Source of the DNA: Butyrivibrio hungatei DSM 14810
Lineage (GTDB): Bacteria; Bacillota; Clostridia; Lachnospirales; Lachnospiraceae
Assembly (NCBI RefSeq): GCF_900143205.1
Contig: NZ_FRDH01000004.1
Location: forward strand, 399,319-463,318
Direction: 5' to 3'
DNA: 64,000 nt
This document shows, one piece after another, positions 43,990 through 51,359 of the stretch. The notes beneath the pieces were generated by a model. That model worked only from the letters and a program-made list of their open reading frames with translations. It did no database searches and was not told the origin of the DNA. Numbering within the stretch: the stretch's first letter is position 1; each line of letters opens with the position of its first letter. A program made the position numbers and the translations under genes.

Positions 43990-45438
43990 ATGTTAGACGT
44001 AATAGTTATAGGAGCGGGGGTATCTGGCTGTGCTGTTGCTAGGGAACTTTCCAGATACGATATAAATGTTTGCGTCCTTGAAAAGTGCAGTGATGTATGT
44101 GAGGGAACATCCAAGGCTAATTCAGCCATTGTGCATGCTGGCTTTGATGCTGATGAAGGCTCACTCATGGCCAGACTCAATGTAGAAGGAAATGAGATGA
44201 TGGACAAGCTTTCCAAAGATCTTGATATTCCTTTTAAGAGAAATGGCTCAATGGTCGTTTGTATTCACAAGGAAGAGCTTGATGGACTTAAGGTTTTGTA
44301 TGAAAGAGGCGTAAAAAACGGTGTTAAGGGCCTTAAGCTTTTGACAAAAGAGGAAGCGTTAGAGCTTGAGCCAAATCTTTCTGAAAATGTGGAAGGAGCT
44401 CTTTTAGCTCCAACTGGTGGGATTATCTGTCCATTTGAGCTAAATATTGCAATGGCAGAAAATGCCAATGTAAACGGCGTAGAGTTCAGATTCAACACAG
44501 AAGTTGAGGATATTAAAAAAGATAGCGATGGAATCTGGCATGTAAGAACTTGTAATGGTGAGTACAAGGCTAGATACATTGTAAATGCAGCAGGTGTCTA
44601 TGCTGACAAGATCCACAACATGGTAAGTGCAGACAAGATGCATATCATTGAAAGGAGAGGTGATTACTGTCTTCTTGATAAAGAGGCTGGTACTTACGTT
44701 TCTCACACGATATTCCCACAGCCTACCAAGTATGGAAAAGGAGTTTTGGTCACACCTACTGTTCACGGAAACCTTCTTGTGGGACCAACAGCTATCGATA
44801 TAGAGAAAAAAGAAGGAAACAATACAACGCAGGAAGGTCTTGAAGCAGTTATTTCCAAGGCTTCTGAGAATGTAAAAAATCTTCCTATGAGAAGTGTCAT
44901 TACTTCTTTTGCAGGACTACGTGCCCATCTTGAGAGACACGAGTTCGTTATAGAAGAAGTAAAAGATGCACCTTGCTTTATCGATGTAGCAGGAATTGAA
45001 TCACCAGGTCTTTCTGCTTCACCTGCCATTGGCAAGATGGTTGGCAATATGCTGAAAGAAAAAATGGGCTTAAAAGAAAAACAAAACTGGATCAGTACCA
45101 GAAAAGGCATAAAGTCCACTAAAGACCTTTCCATTGAAGAGATGAATGCTCTTATTAAAGAAAATCCTGCATATGGAAATATCATCTGCAGATGCGAGAT
45201 GGTAACTGAAGGAGAGATATTAGATGCTATCCACAGACCACTAGGCGCCAGAACTCTTGATGGGGTGAAACGCAGAACAAGAGCTGGAATGGGCAGATGT
45301 CAGGCAGGATTTTGCAGCCCAAGGACAATGGAGATACTTCATAGGGAGCTTGATCTTCCTTACGAAAAGATCACAAAGAGCGGCGGAAAGTCCAATATAG
45401 TGATCGAGAGAACAAAAGGGGAGGAAAGCGAAGCATGA
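43990..45438 (+). CDS. FAD-dependent glycerol-3-phosphate dehydrogenase-like protein (GlpA/GlpO type) with BFD [2Fe-2S] domain
   Basis: A 482-residue DAO-family flavoprotein. The N-terminal FAD fold has VIGAGVSGCAVARELSRYD (residues 5-23) and KANSAIVHAGFDA. The body matches the GlpO/LhgO-like oxidases. The last about 100 residues form a BFD-like Fe-S domain with CRC and GRCQAGFC cysteines (about 400-440). In clostridia this protein, the following FAD/NAD oxidoreductase and DUF1667 accompany glpK and are taken to oxidise glycerol 3-phosphate to DHAP, the three acting as an anaerobic GlpABC-like complex without a membrane subunit. It begins 20 bp after glpK and overlaps the next gene by 4 bp. 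Confidence 0.85.
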   Translation: MLDVIVIGAGVSGCAVARELSRYDINVCVLEKCSDVCEGTSKANSAIVHAGFDADEGSLMARLNVEGNEMMDKLSKDLDIPFKRNGSMVVCIHKEELDGLKVLYERGVKNGVKGLKLLTKEEALELEPNLSENVEGALLAPTGGIICPFELNIAMAENANVNGVEFRFNTEVEDIKKDSDGIWHVRTCNGEYKARYIVNAAGVYADKIHNMVSADKMHIIERRGDYCLLDKEAGTYVSHTIFPQPTKYGKGVLVTPTVHGNLLVGPTAIDIEKKEGNNTTQEGLEAVISKASENVKNLPMRSVITSFAGLRAHLERHEFVIEEVKDAPCFIDVAGIESPGLSASPAIGKMVGNMLKEKMGLKEKQNWISTRKGIKSTKDLSIEEMNALIKENPAYGNIICRCEMVTEGEILDAIHRPLGARTLDGVKRRTRAGMGRCQAGFCSPRTMEILHRELDLPYEKITKSGGKSNIVIERTKGEESEA

Positions 45439-46703
45439 AGACATACGATATCGTAATAGTAGGCGGTGGTCCCGCTGGACTTGCAGCTGCAGTAGCTGCT
45501 AAAGAGGCTGGAAATGACAGTATTTTGATCCTTGAAAGAGATCACGAACTTGGTGGCATATTAAATCAATGTATCCACAATGGTTTTGGTCTTCATACTT
45601 TCAAGGAAGAACTTACAGGTCCTGAGTATGCATATAGATTTATCAAGCAGGTTCTTGATCTTGGTATAGAGTACAAGCTTAATACCATGGTTATGGACAT
45701 TGCTGCTGACAAGACTGTTACAGCCATGAACAGAGAAGATGGAATGTTTCAGATTCCTGCCAAAGCAGTGATCCTTGCTATGGGCTGCAGAGAAAGGCCA
45801 AGAGGAGCTTTGAATATCCCTGGCTATAGACCTGCTGGTATCTTTTCAGCTGGTACTGCTCAGAGACTTGTAAATATCGAAGGCTACATGCCTGGAAGGG
45901 AAGTAGTTATCCTTGGATCAGGTGATATCGGTCTTATCATGGCACGCAGAATGACTCTTGAAGGCGCCAAAGTAAAGGTTGTGGCAGAGCTTATGCCATA
46001 TTCAGGAGGACTTAAGAGAAATATCGTTCAGTGCCTTGATGACTATGGTATTCCGCTTAAGCTTTCCCATACAGTAGTTGATATAGAGGGAAAAGAGCAT
46101 GTGACAGCCGTTACTATAGCTGAAGTTGGTCCGGATAGAAAGCCTATCCCGGGAACAGAGGAAAGATATACCTGCGACACTCTTTTACTTTCCTGCGGAC
46201 TTATTCCTGAAAATGAGCTTTCAAGATCAGCGGGAGTTAAGATGAGTCCTGTAACATCGGGACCTATAGTAAATGAATCTCTTGAAACCAATATTCCTGG
46301 CGTATTTGCATGTGGAAATGTACTCCATGTCCATGACCTTGTAGACTATGTTTCCGAGGAAGCAAAAAGAGCTGGTCATAATGCTGTTAAGTACATAAAC
46401 AGCGGTTGCAAGGAAGGAGCAAGTGGCCCTTCCATAGAAATAGTTGCAACAGAAGGTGCCAGATACACAGTTCCAAGCACTATCGACCTTAACAGAATGG
46501 ATGATCTTTTGACAGTTAGATTTAGAGTTGGTGATGTTTACAAGAACTCTTTTGTAAGTGTGTACTTTGATGATGAGAGAGTATTCCATAATCAAAAGAG
46601 GATCATGGCTCCTGGCGAGATGGAGCAGATAATCTTAAGGAAGAGCCAGCTTGAAGAGCATAAAGACCTTAAAAAGATTACAGTAAAGATAGAGAAAGAG
46701 TGA
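45435..46703 (+). CDS. FAD/NAD(P)-dependent oxidoreductase, partner flavoprotein of the glycerol operon
   Basis: A 422-residue pyridine-nucleotide-disulphide-reductase-like protein. The FAD site VGGGPAGLAAAVAAKEAG (residues 8-25) is followed by GGILNQCIHNGFGL, the NAD(P)-binding EVVILGSGDIGLIMARRM (about 155-172) and GVFACGNVLHVHDLVDYVSEE (with the FAD Asp position changed to Asn-Val) near residue 290. The C-terminal 80 residues look like a separate beta-rich domain. It starts by ATGA overlap with the GlpA-like gene. Its likely role is to pass electrons from glycerol 3-phosphate oxidation to NAD or another carrier; this is inferred from conserved gene order. Confidence 0.85.
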   Translation: MKTYDIVIVGGGPAGLAAAVAAKEAGNDSILILERDHELGGILNQCIHNGFGLHTFKEELTGPEYAYRFIKQVLDLGIEYKLNTMVMDIAADKTVTAMNREDGMFQIPAKAVILAMGCRERPRGALNIPGYRPAGIFSAGTAQRLVNIEGYMPGREVVILGSGDIGLIMARRMTLEGAKVKVVAELMPYSGGLKRNIVQCLDDYGIPLKLSHTVVDIEGKEHVTAVTIAEVGPDRKPIPGTEERYTCDTLLLSCGLIPENELSRSAGVKMSPVTSGPIVNESLETNIPGVFACGNVLHVHDLVDYVSEEAKRAGHNAVKYINSGCKEGASGPSIEIVATEGARYTVPSTIDLNRMDDLLTVRFRVGDVYKNSFVSVYFDDERVFHNQKRIMAPGEMEQIILRKSQLEEHKDLKKITVKIEKE

Positions 46704-46714
46704 GGTGGTAAGCT

Positions 46715-47080
46715 ATGGAAAAAAGAGAATTAACCTGTATAGGATGTCCTATGGGATGCCAGCTCACAGTAACAATGGAGAACGGCGAAGTAACTGAAGT
46801 TACAGGAAACACATGCCAGAAGGGCGATATCTACGCAAGAAAAGAAGTAGTTAATCCTACAAGGATAGTTACTAGTACTATCAGGATAACAGGAGGAGAC
46901 AAAGAGAGAGTATCAGTAAAAACGGCCAGCGATATCCCTAAGGATAAGATCTTTGAAGTCATGAAGGATATCGACGCAGCAGTTGTAGCTGCACCAGCGC
47001 ATATCGGAGATATTCTGGTACAAAACGTTGCCGGAACAGGTGTTGATGTTATTGCCACCAGAAACGTCGAAATTGCATAA
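46715..47080 (+). CDS. DUF1667 cysteine-rich protein
   Basis: A 121-residue protein whose N-terminus CIGCPMGC (residues 8-15), with a further Cys in NTCQKGD (about 33), resembles the Fe-S site at the front of molybdopterin oxidoreductases. It is known as DUF1667 and regularly ends glycerol operons of this gene order, so it probably provides an Fe-S electron-transfer subunit to the two flavoproteins. GAGGTGG lies about 6 bp before ATG. A strong terminator ends the operon. Confidence 0.88.
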   Translation: MEKRELTCIGCPMGCQLTVTMENGEVTEVTGNTCQKGDIYARKEVVNPTRIVTSTIRITGGDKERVSVKTASDIPKDKIFEVMKDIDAAVVAAPAHIGDILVQNVAGTGVDVIATRNVEIA

Positions 47081-47101
47081 TATAAAAAAGCATTATTCAT
47101 A

Positions 47102-47134
47102 AAATGTCCGCCTTTGGCGGACATTTGTCTTTTA
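47102..47134 (+). terminator. Intrinsic terminator of the glycerol operon
   Basis: AAATGTCCGCC (47102-47112) pairs perfectly with GGCGGACATTT (47116-47126), followed by a T-rich tract. Confidence 0.88.
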
Positions 47135-47239
47135 TATACAAATATAAATCTTTAGCTCCAAAATATTTGTTAAATATTAACTGATATTTTGGGGTTTAAT
47201 ATATGTTAAATCTGGGTTATAATTTTTTAAGACTTTAAT

Positions 47240-47262
47240 TTGTCAAAGTGAATATTTAATCA
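47240..47262 (+). promoter_or_regulatory. argH promoter with ARG-box-like sequence
   Basis: TTGTCA (47240-47245) is a good -35 and a TTATCT/TATCTA lies 17-18 bp on. TGAATATTTAATCA (47249-47262) between them resembles half of the Firmicute ArgR operator consensus. An unexplained hairpin (47158-47166 with 47184-47192) lies upstream of the promoter. Confidence 0.4.
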
Positions 47263-47298
47263 TTATCTATTATACAATTACAGTACGGAGATGAAGAA

Positions 47299-48687
47299 AT
47301 GGCACAGCTTTGGGGCGGAAGATTTACAGGAAGTATAAATGAACTTGCTTGGGATTTTAATGCATCAATTATTTTTGATAAGAGATTTTTGGAAGTCGAT
47401 GTCAAAGGCAGCAAAGCCCACGCTACAATGCTTGCTAAACAGGGCATTATCTCTGAAGATGAAAAGGATCAGATAGTAAAAGGCCTGGACAGTATCCTGG
47501 AGGATGTTAAGGCTGGAAAGCTTGAGATCACTACCAAATACGAAGATATCCACAGTTTCCTTGAAGCTAATTTAATAGACAGGATCGGTGATGCCGGCAA
47601 GAAAGTTCATACAGGACGCAGCAGAAATGATCAGGTTGCTCTTGATATGAGACTTTATGCCAGAAATGAGATCGAGCATACAGCAGATCTTTTAAAAAAG
47701 GCATTAGAGGTATTAAACGGTATCATGGAATCTAATATTGATACCTATATGCCAGGCTTCACACACCTTCAGAAGGCTCAGCCGGTTACATTGGCTCATC
47801 ATGTTGGAGCATATTTTGAGATGTTCAAAAGAGATCTTTTAAGGATGAAGGATATCAGAAACCGCATGAACTATTGCCCTTTAGGAGCAGGAGCTCTGGC
47901 GGGTACAACCTATCCGCTTGATAGAGAATATACAGCAGAGTTACTTGATTTTTACGGACCAACACTTAACAGTATGGATTCCGTATCAGATAGAGATTAT
48001 CTCATCGAGTATTTATCAGCTCTTTCTACTATCATGATGCACTTATCAAGGTTTAGCGAAGAAATCATCATCTGGAATTCCAATGAATACAGGTTCGTGA
48101 CTATAGACGATGCTTATTCTACAGGTTCAAGCATTATGCCTCAGAAAAAGAATCCTGATATTGCGGAACTTGTAAGGGGCAAAACAGGACGTGTTTATGG
48201 TGACCTTATGTCACTGCTTACAACTATGAAGGGCATTCCTCTGGCTTACAACAAGGATATGCAGGAGGACAAGGAGGCAGCCTTTGATGCCATAGATACT
48301 GTGGATAACTGCCTTACTCTTTTCACTGATATGTTAAGAACTCTTAAGTTCAACAAAGATAACATGGAAAAGAGTGCTATGATGGGCTTTACTAATGCAA
48401 CGGACGCAGCAGACTATCTTGTTAAAAAAGGTCTTCCATTTAGAGATGCTCATTCAGTCATCGGCAGATTGGTCCTTGCCTGCATCGACAAAAACTGCGC
48501 GATAGATGACCTTGGTCTTGAACAGCTCAAGACATTTTCAGATCTTTTTGAAGAAGATATATATGATGCGATCAGTTTAAAGACCTGCGTTGAAAAGAGA
48601 TTAACTATCGGCGCGCCTAGTAGCACATCTATAGAAAAAGTTATTAAACTAAATAACGACTTTCTAGCATCTTTTTCTATATCATAA
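47299..48687 (+). CDS. argH: Argininosuccinate lyase
   Basis: A 462-residue fumarase/aspartase-family enzyme that splits argininosuccinate to arginine and fumarate. It starts LWGGRFTGSINELAWDFNASI and shows KVHTGRSRNDQVALDMRLY (about 95-113), HLQKAQPVTLAHH (about 155-167) with a catalytic His, GAGALAGTTYPLDRE, and the flexible signature loop GSSIMPQKKNPDIAEL (about 275-290) with the catalytic Ser. Length is normal. It appears monocistronic: no argG is adjacent. ACGGAGATG serves as ribosome site 7 bp before ATG. Confidence 0.96.
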   Translation: MAQLWGGRFTGSINELAWDFNASIIFDKRFLEVDVKGSKAHATMLAKQGIISEDEKDQIVKGLDSILEDVKAGKLEITTKYEDIHSFLEANLIDRIGDAGKKVHTGRSRNDQVALDMRLYARNEIEHTADLLKKALEVLNGIMESNIDTYMPGFTHLQKAQPVTLAHHVGAYFEMFKRDLLRMKDIRNRMNYCPLGAGALAGTTYPLDREYTAELLDFYGPTLNSMDSVSDRDYLIEYLSALSTIMMHLSRFSEEIIIWNSNEYRFVTIDDAYSTGSSIMPQKKNPDIAELVRGKTGRVYGDLMSLLTTMKGIPLAYNKDMQEDKEAAFDAIDTVDNCLTLFTDMLRTLKFNKDNMEKSAMMGFTNATDAADYLVKKGLPFRDAHSVIGRLVLACIDKNCAIDDLGLEQLKTFSDLFEEDIYDAISLKTCVEKRLTIGAPSSTSIEKVIKLNNDFLASFSIS

Positions 48688-48711
48688 TCATTTTTTAACA
48701 TCGTACATAAG

Positions 48712-48830
48712 CATTTTCGAAGTATATAATGAACAAAACCGATTTATTTTTCGTGTTAATGTCTTTCGGTTTATTATGACCTTCCACACGAAAAATATCG
48801 GAGGTTTTGGCATTATATACTTCGAAAATG
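48712..48830. repeat. 119-bp hairpin with 20-bp perfect terminal inverted repeat upstream of asd
   Basis: 48712-48731 and 48811-48830 are exact reverse complements. Inside, 48734-48740 pairs with 48803-48809, 48739-48743 with 48797-48801, and 48747-48756 with 48786-48795 (10 bp), leaving a loop of about 29 nt. It ends 34 bp before the asd start. It resembles a small non-autonomous transposable element (MITE) or a leader structure. It does not share the internal-loop strings of the other palindrome family. Confidence 0.75.
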
Positions 48831-48863
48831 ATAATTCACCATCTAAAGGAGGAGTATTTTATT

Positions 48864-49949
48864 ATGAGTGACAAGTTGAAGGTAGCGGTTCTTGGTGGAA
48901 CTGGAATGGTTGGACAGAGATTTATTGATATTATCAAGGATCATCCATGGTTTGAAGTTACAACTATCGCAGCTAGCCCTAGAAGTGCAGGACAGACTTA
49001 TGAAGAGGCTGTTGGTAAGAGATGGAAGATGGATGGCCCTATTCCTGAATCTGTAAAGAATATTGTTATCAAAGATGTTACTGATGTTAAGGGCGTTTCT
49101 GAGGACGTTGACTTTGTTCTTTCAGCTGTAAATATGTCTAAGGACGAGATCAAGGCAATCGAAGAAGAGTACGCTAAGACAGAAACTCCAGTAGTTTCAA
49201 ATAACAGTGCTCACAGATGGACACCAGATGTTCCTATGATCATTCCTGAGATCAACCCTGAGCACATGGATGTTATCGAGTTCCAGAAAAAGAGGCTTGG
49301 TACTCAGAAGGGCTTCATTGCTGTTAAGCCTAACTGCTCAATCCAGAGCTATACACCAGCTCTTACAGCCTGGAAAGAGTTTGAGCCATACGAAGTAGTT
49401 GCTACAACATATCAGGCTATTTCAGGTGCTGGCAAGAACTTCGAAGAGTGGCCGGAGATGGTTGGAAACGTTATTCCTTTCATTTCAGGTGAAGAAGAGA
49501 AGTCAGAAAAAGAGCCACTTAGAATCTGGGGTAAGATTGAAAATGGCGTGATCGTTCCAGCTGATGATGTTAAGATCACATGCCAGTGCATCAGAATTCC
49601 TGTTCTTTATGGTCATACAGCTGCTGCATTTGTTAAGTTTAAGAAGAATCCTACAAAGGAACAGCTCATTGAAAAGCTTGAGAACTTTGCAGGACTTCCA
49701 CAGAAGCTCCAGCTTCCTAGCGCTCCTAAGCAGTTTATTCAGTACATGCAGGAGGATAACAGACCTCAGATCACTCTTGATGTTAATTATGAGAACGGTA
49801 TGGGTGTCAGCATCGGAAGACTTCGTGAAGACACAATCTATGATTGGAAGTTTGTAGGTCTTTCACACAATACTCTTCGTGGTGCAGCAGGCGGCGCAGT
49901 AGAATGTGCAGAACTTCTCAAGGCTAGCGGATATATCAACAAGAAGTAA
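48864..49949 (+). CDS. asd: Aspartate-semialdehyde dehydrogenase (archaeal/fungal type)
   Basis: Reduces aspartyl phosphate to the semialdehyde for lysine, threonine and methionine synthesis. The protein has 361 residues. The NADP site VAVLGGTGMVGQRF is at 7-20. The catalytic Cys is C158 in VKPNCSIQ, and the acid-base His lies in VLYGHTAAAFVKF (about 250). The PNCS context and the long form match the archaeal/fungal branch of ASADH rather than the shorter bacterial Asd with GNCTT-like site. The chosen ATG follows AAAGGAGGA; an in-frame ATG 19 codons earlier lies inside the hairpin arm and lacks a ribosome site. Confidence 0.94.
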   Translation: MSDKLKVAVLGGTGMVGQRFIDIIKDHPWFEVTTIAASPRSAGQTYEEAVGKRWKMDGPIPESVKNIVIKDVTDVKGVSEDVDFVLSAVNMSKDEIKAIEEEYAKTETPVVSNNSAHRWTPDVPMIIPEINPEHMDVIEFQKKRLGTQKGFIAVKPNCSIQSYTPALTAWKEFEPYEVVATTYQAISGAGKNFEEWPEMVGNVIPFISGEEEKSEKEPLRIWGKIENGVIVPADDVKITCQCIRIPVLYGHTAAAFVKFKKNPTKEQLIEKLENFAGLPQKLQLPSAPKQFIQYMQEDNRPQITLDVNYENGMGVSIGRLREDTIYDWKFVGLSHNTLRGAAGGAVECAELLKASGYINKK

Positions 49950-49982
49950 TTTTTTCGGGAGCAGTTCCTAGGAAAAGAACTT

Positions 49983-51359
49983 ATGGAAGAAAAAAGATTA
50001 GAAGATCTTGCATTTTTAAACAGATATTATGAAAGCGGTCTAACAAATATTCTTGTGGTCTATGGCCACAGGAATACCGCTTATAAGGAGCTTCTTTTAA
50101 GATTTATGGAAAATAGAAGAAGCTTCTATTTTAGTGCGCGTTCCGTATCAGAGAGGGAACAGCTCTTTTTGTGGGGCAATGAGCTTAAGGCGAAGAGTAT
50201 AGAGGTTTCAGAATATCCAACCTATACTGAGATTCTTGAAAACTGCATCGGAGCATCTGTGAAGGTTCCAACTATCCTTGTTATCGACTCGTTTGAGTAC
50301 GCTGTCAGAGCTTCCAGGAACTTTATGGAAGAACTTACTTCTTTTGTGGACAAAAATGGCAGAAGTAAGCAGATATTAGTCATCTTATTGAGCCAGGATA
50401 TCAATTGGGTAGAAAACAGCATGGTTTCGAGCCTTGGAAATCTTTCTGCCAAGATAGCAGGATTTAGAAAGATAAAGCCCCTTCCATTTTCTGATCTTAG
50501 GGCACATTTTCCTAATATGTCCTATAGAGATGCAGTTCTTACTTATTCTATTCTGGGTGGTCAGACAGGCCTTTGGAGATACTTTGATGACAAGTATTCC
50601 TTTAAAGAAAATGTCTGCAAAAACATCCTTGATGAAGCTTCTTTTTTGCATGGGGAACCCTATAGACTTACTGAGTATAATCTAAGAGAAACAGCGGTTT
50701 ATCATACGATACTTTCTCAGATGGCCAGAGGTGTTAATAAGCTAAATGATCTTTATCATGCTACCGGATTTTCCAGAGCCAAGATATCAGTTTATTTAAA
50801 AACGCTTATTCATCATGATCTTGCCTATAAAGCGTATTCTTTTGGTAACGCCGGAAGAGAAAATGTTATTAAGGGAGTGTACAAGATTGCTGATCCACTG
50901 CTGGATTTCTACTTTAGATTTATTTTCCATAATGAAAGTAGTTTAACCTTAATGCCGGCAGAGAAATTTTATGATATATTTATATCTGCAGGAATTCAAA
51001 AATACGCCAATGAGTATTTTAAATCTGTTTGCAGAGAATATATCTTTAAACTGGAAGAAAAAGGTCTTTTTCCCTTCGAAATAGGCGACGATGGGGAATG
51101 GATCGGTAAGGACGGAACGATCGACCTTATCATGCAGAGCGATACCGGGGATACAGCTCTTGCAATTTGCTCCTGGCAACAGCAGATAACTCATGCCGAT
51201 TTTGAAAAACTAATTTCCTGCGCTAGTAAAGCAAAACTAGAGGGAGATTATTACTATCTCTTTTCAACGACTGGTTTTGATCAGTGGCTCGTAGATGCAG
51301 CTGCGAAGTCAGATGGCAAGATCAGACTGATCGGGATAGATGAATTAACGAATGTCTAA
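49983..51359 (+). CDS. DUF234-type archaeal ATPase-like protein with degenerate ATPase and nuclease motifs
   Basis: A 458-residue protein laid out like the archaeal ATPase/DUF234 family: N-terminal P-loop fold (1-210), winged helix (about 240-300), and a C-terminal PD-(D/E)XK-like domain (about 340-458). The P-loop position reads YGHRNTAYKELL (27-38) with no GK(S/T), and Walker B is ILVIDSFEY instead of DE. At the C-terminus DGTIDLIM keeps the Asp, but the usual ExKW position reads AICSWQ (394-399). Both activities may therefore be lost, leaving a binding or scaffold role. It starts 33 bp after asd, and its end overlaps the topoisomerase start by 8 bp, implying translational coupling. Confidence 0.75.
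   Translation: MEEKRLEDLAFLNRYYESGLTNILVVYGHRNTAYKELLLRFMENRRSFYFSARSVSEREQLFLWGNELKAKSIEVSEYPTYTEILENCIGASVKVPTILVIDSFEYAVRASRNFMEELTSFVDKNGRSKQILVILLSQDINWVENSMVSSLGNLSAKIAGFRKIKPLPFSDLRAHFPNMSYRDAVLTYSILGGQTGLWRYFDDKYSFKENVCKNILDEASFLHGEPYRLTEYNLRETAVYHTILSQMARGVNKLNDLYHATGFSRAKISVYLKTLIHHDLAYKAYSFGNAGRENVIKGVYKIADPLLDFYFRFIFHNESSLTLMPAEKFYDIFISAGIQKYANEYFKSVCREYIFKLEEKGLFPFEIGDDGEWIGKDGTIDLIMQSDTGDTALAICSWQQQITHADFEKLISCASKAKLEGDYYYLFSTTGFDQWLVDAAAKSDGKIRLIGIDELTNV

Noticed and set aside
48688-48863. Lysine riboswitch or T-box upstream of asd
   Set aside because: The gap is filled by a simple long hairpin without the conserved junction sequences of either class.
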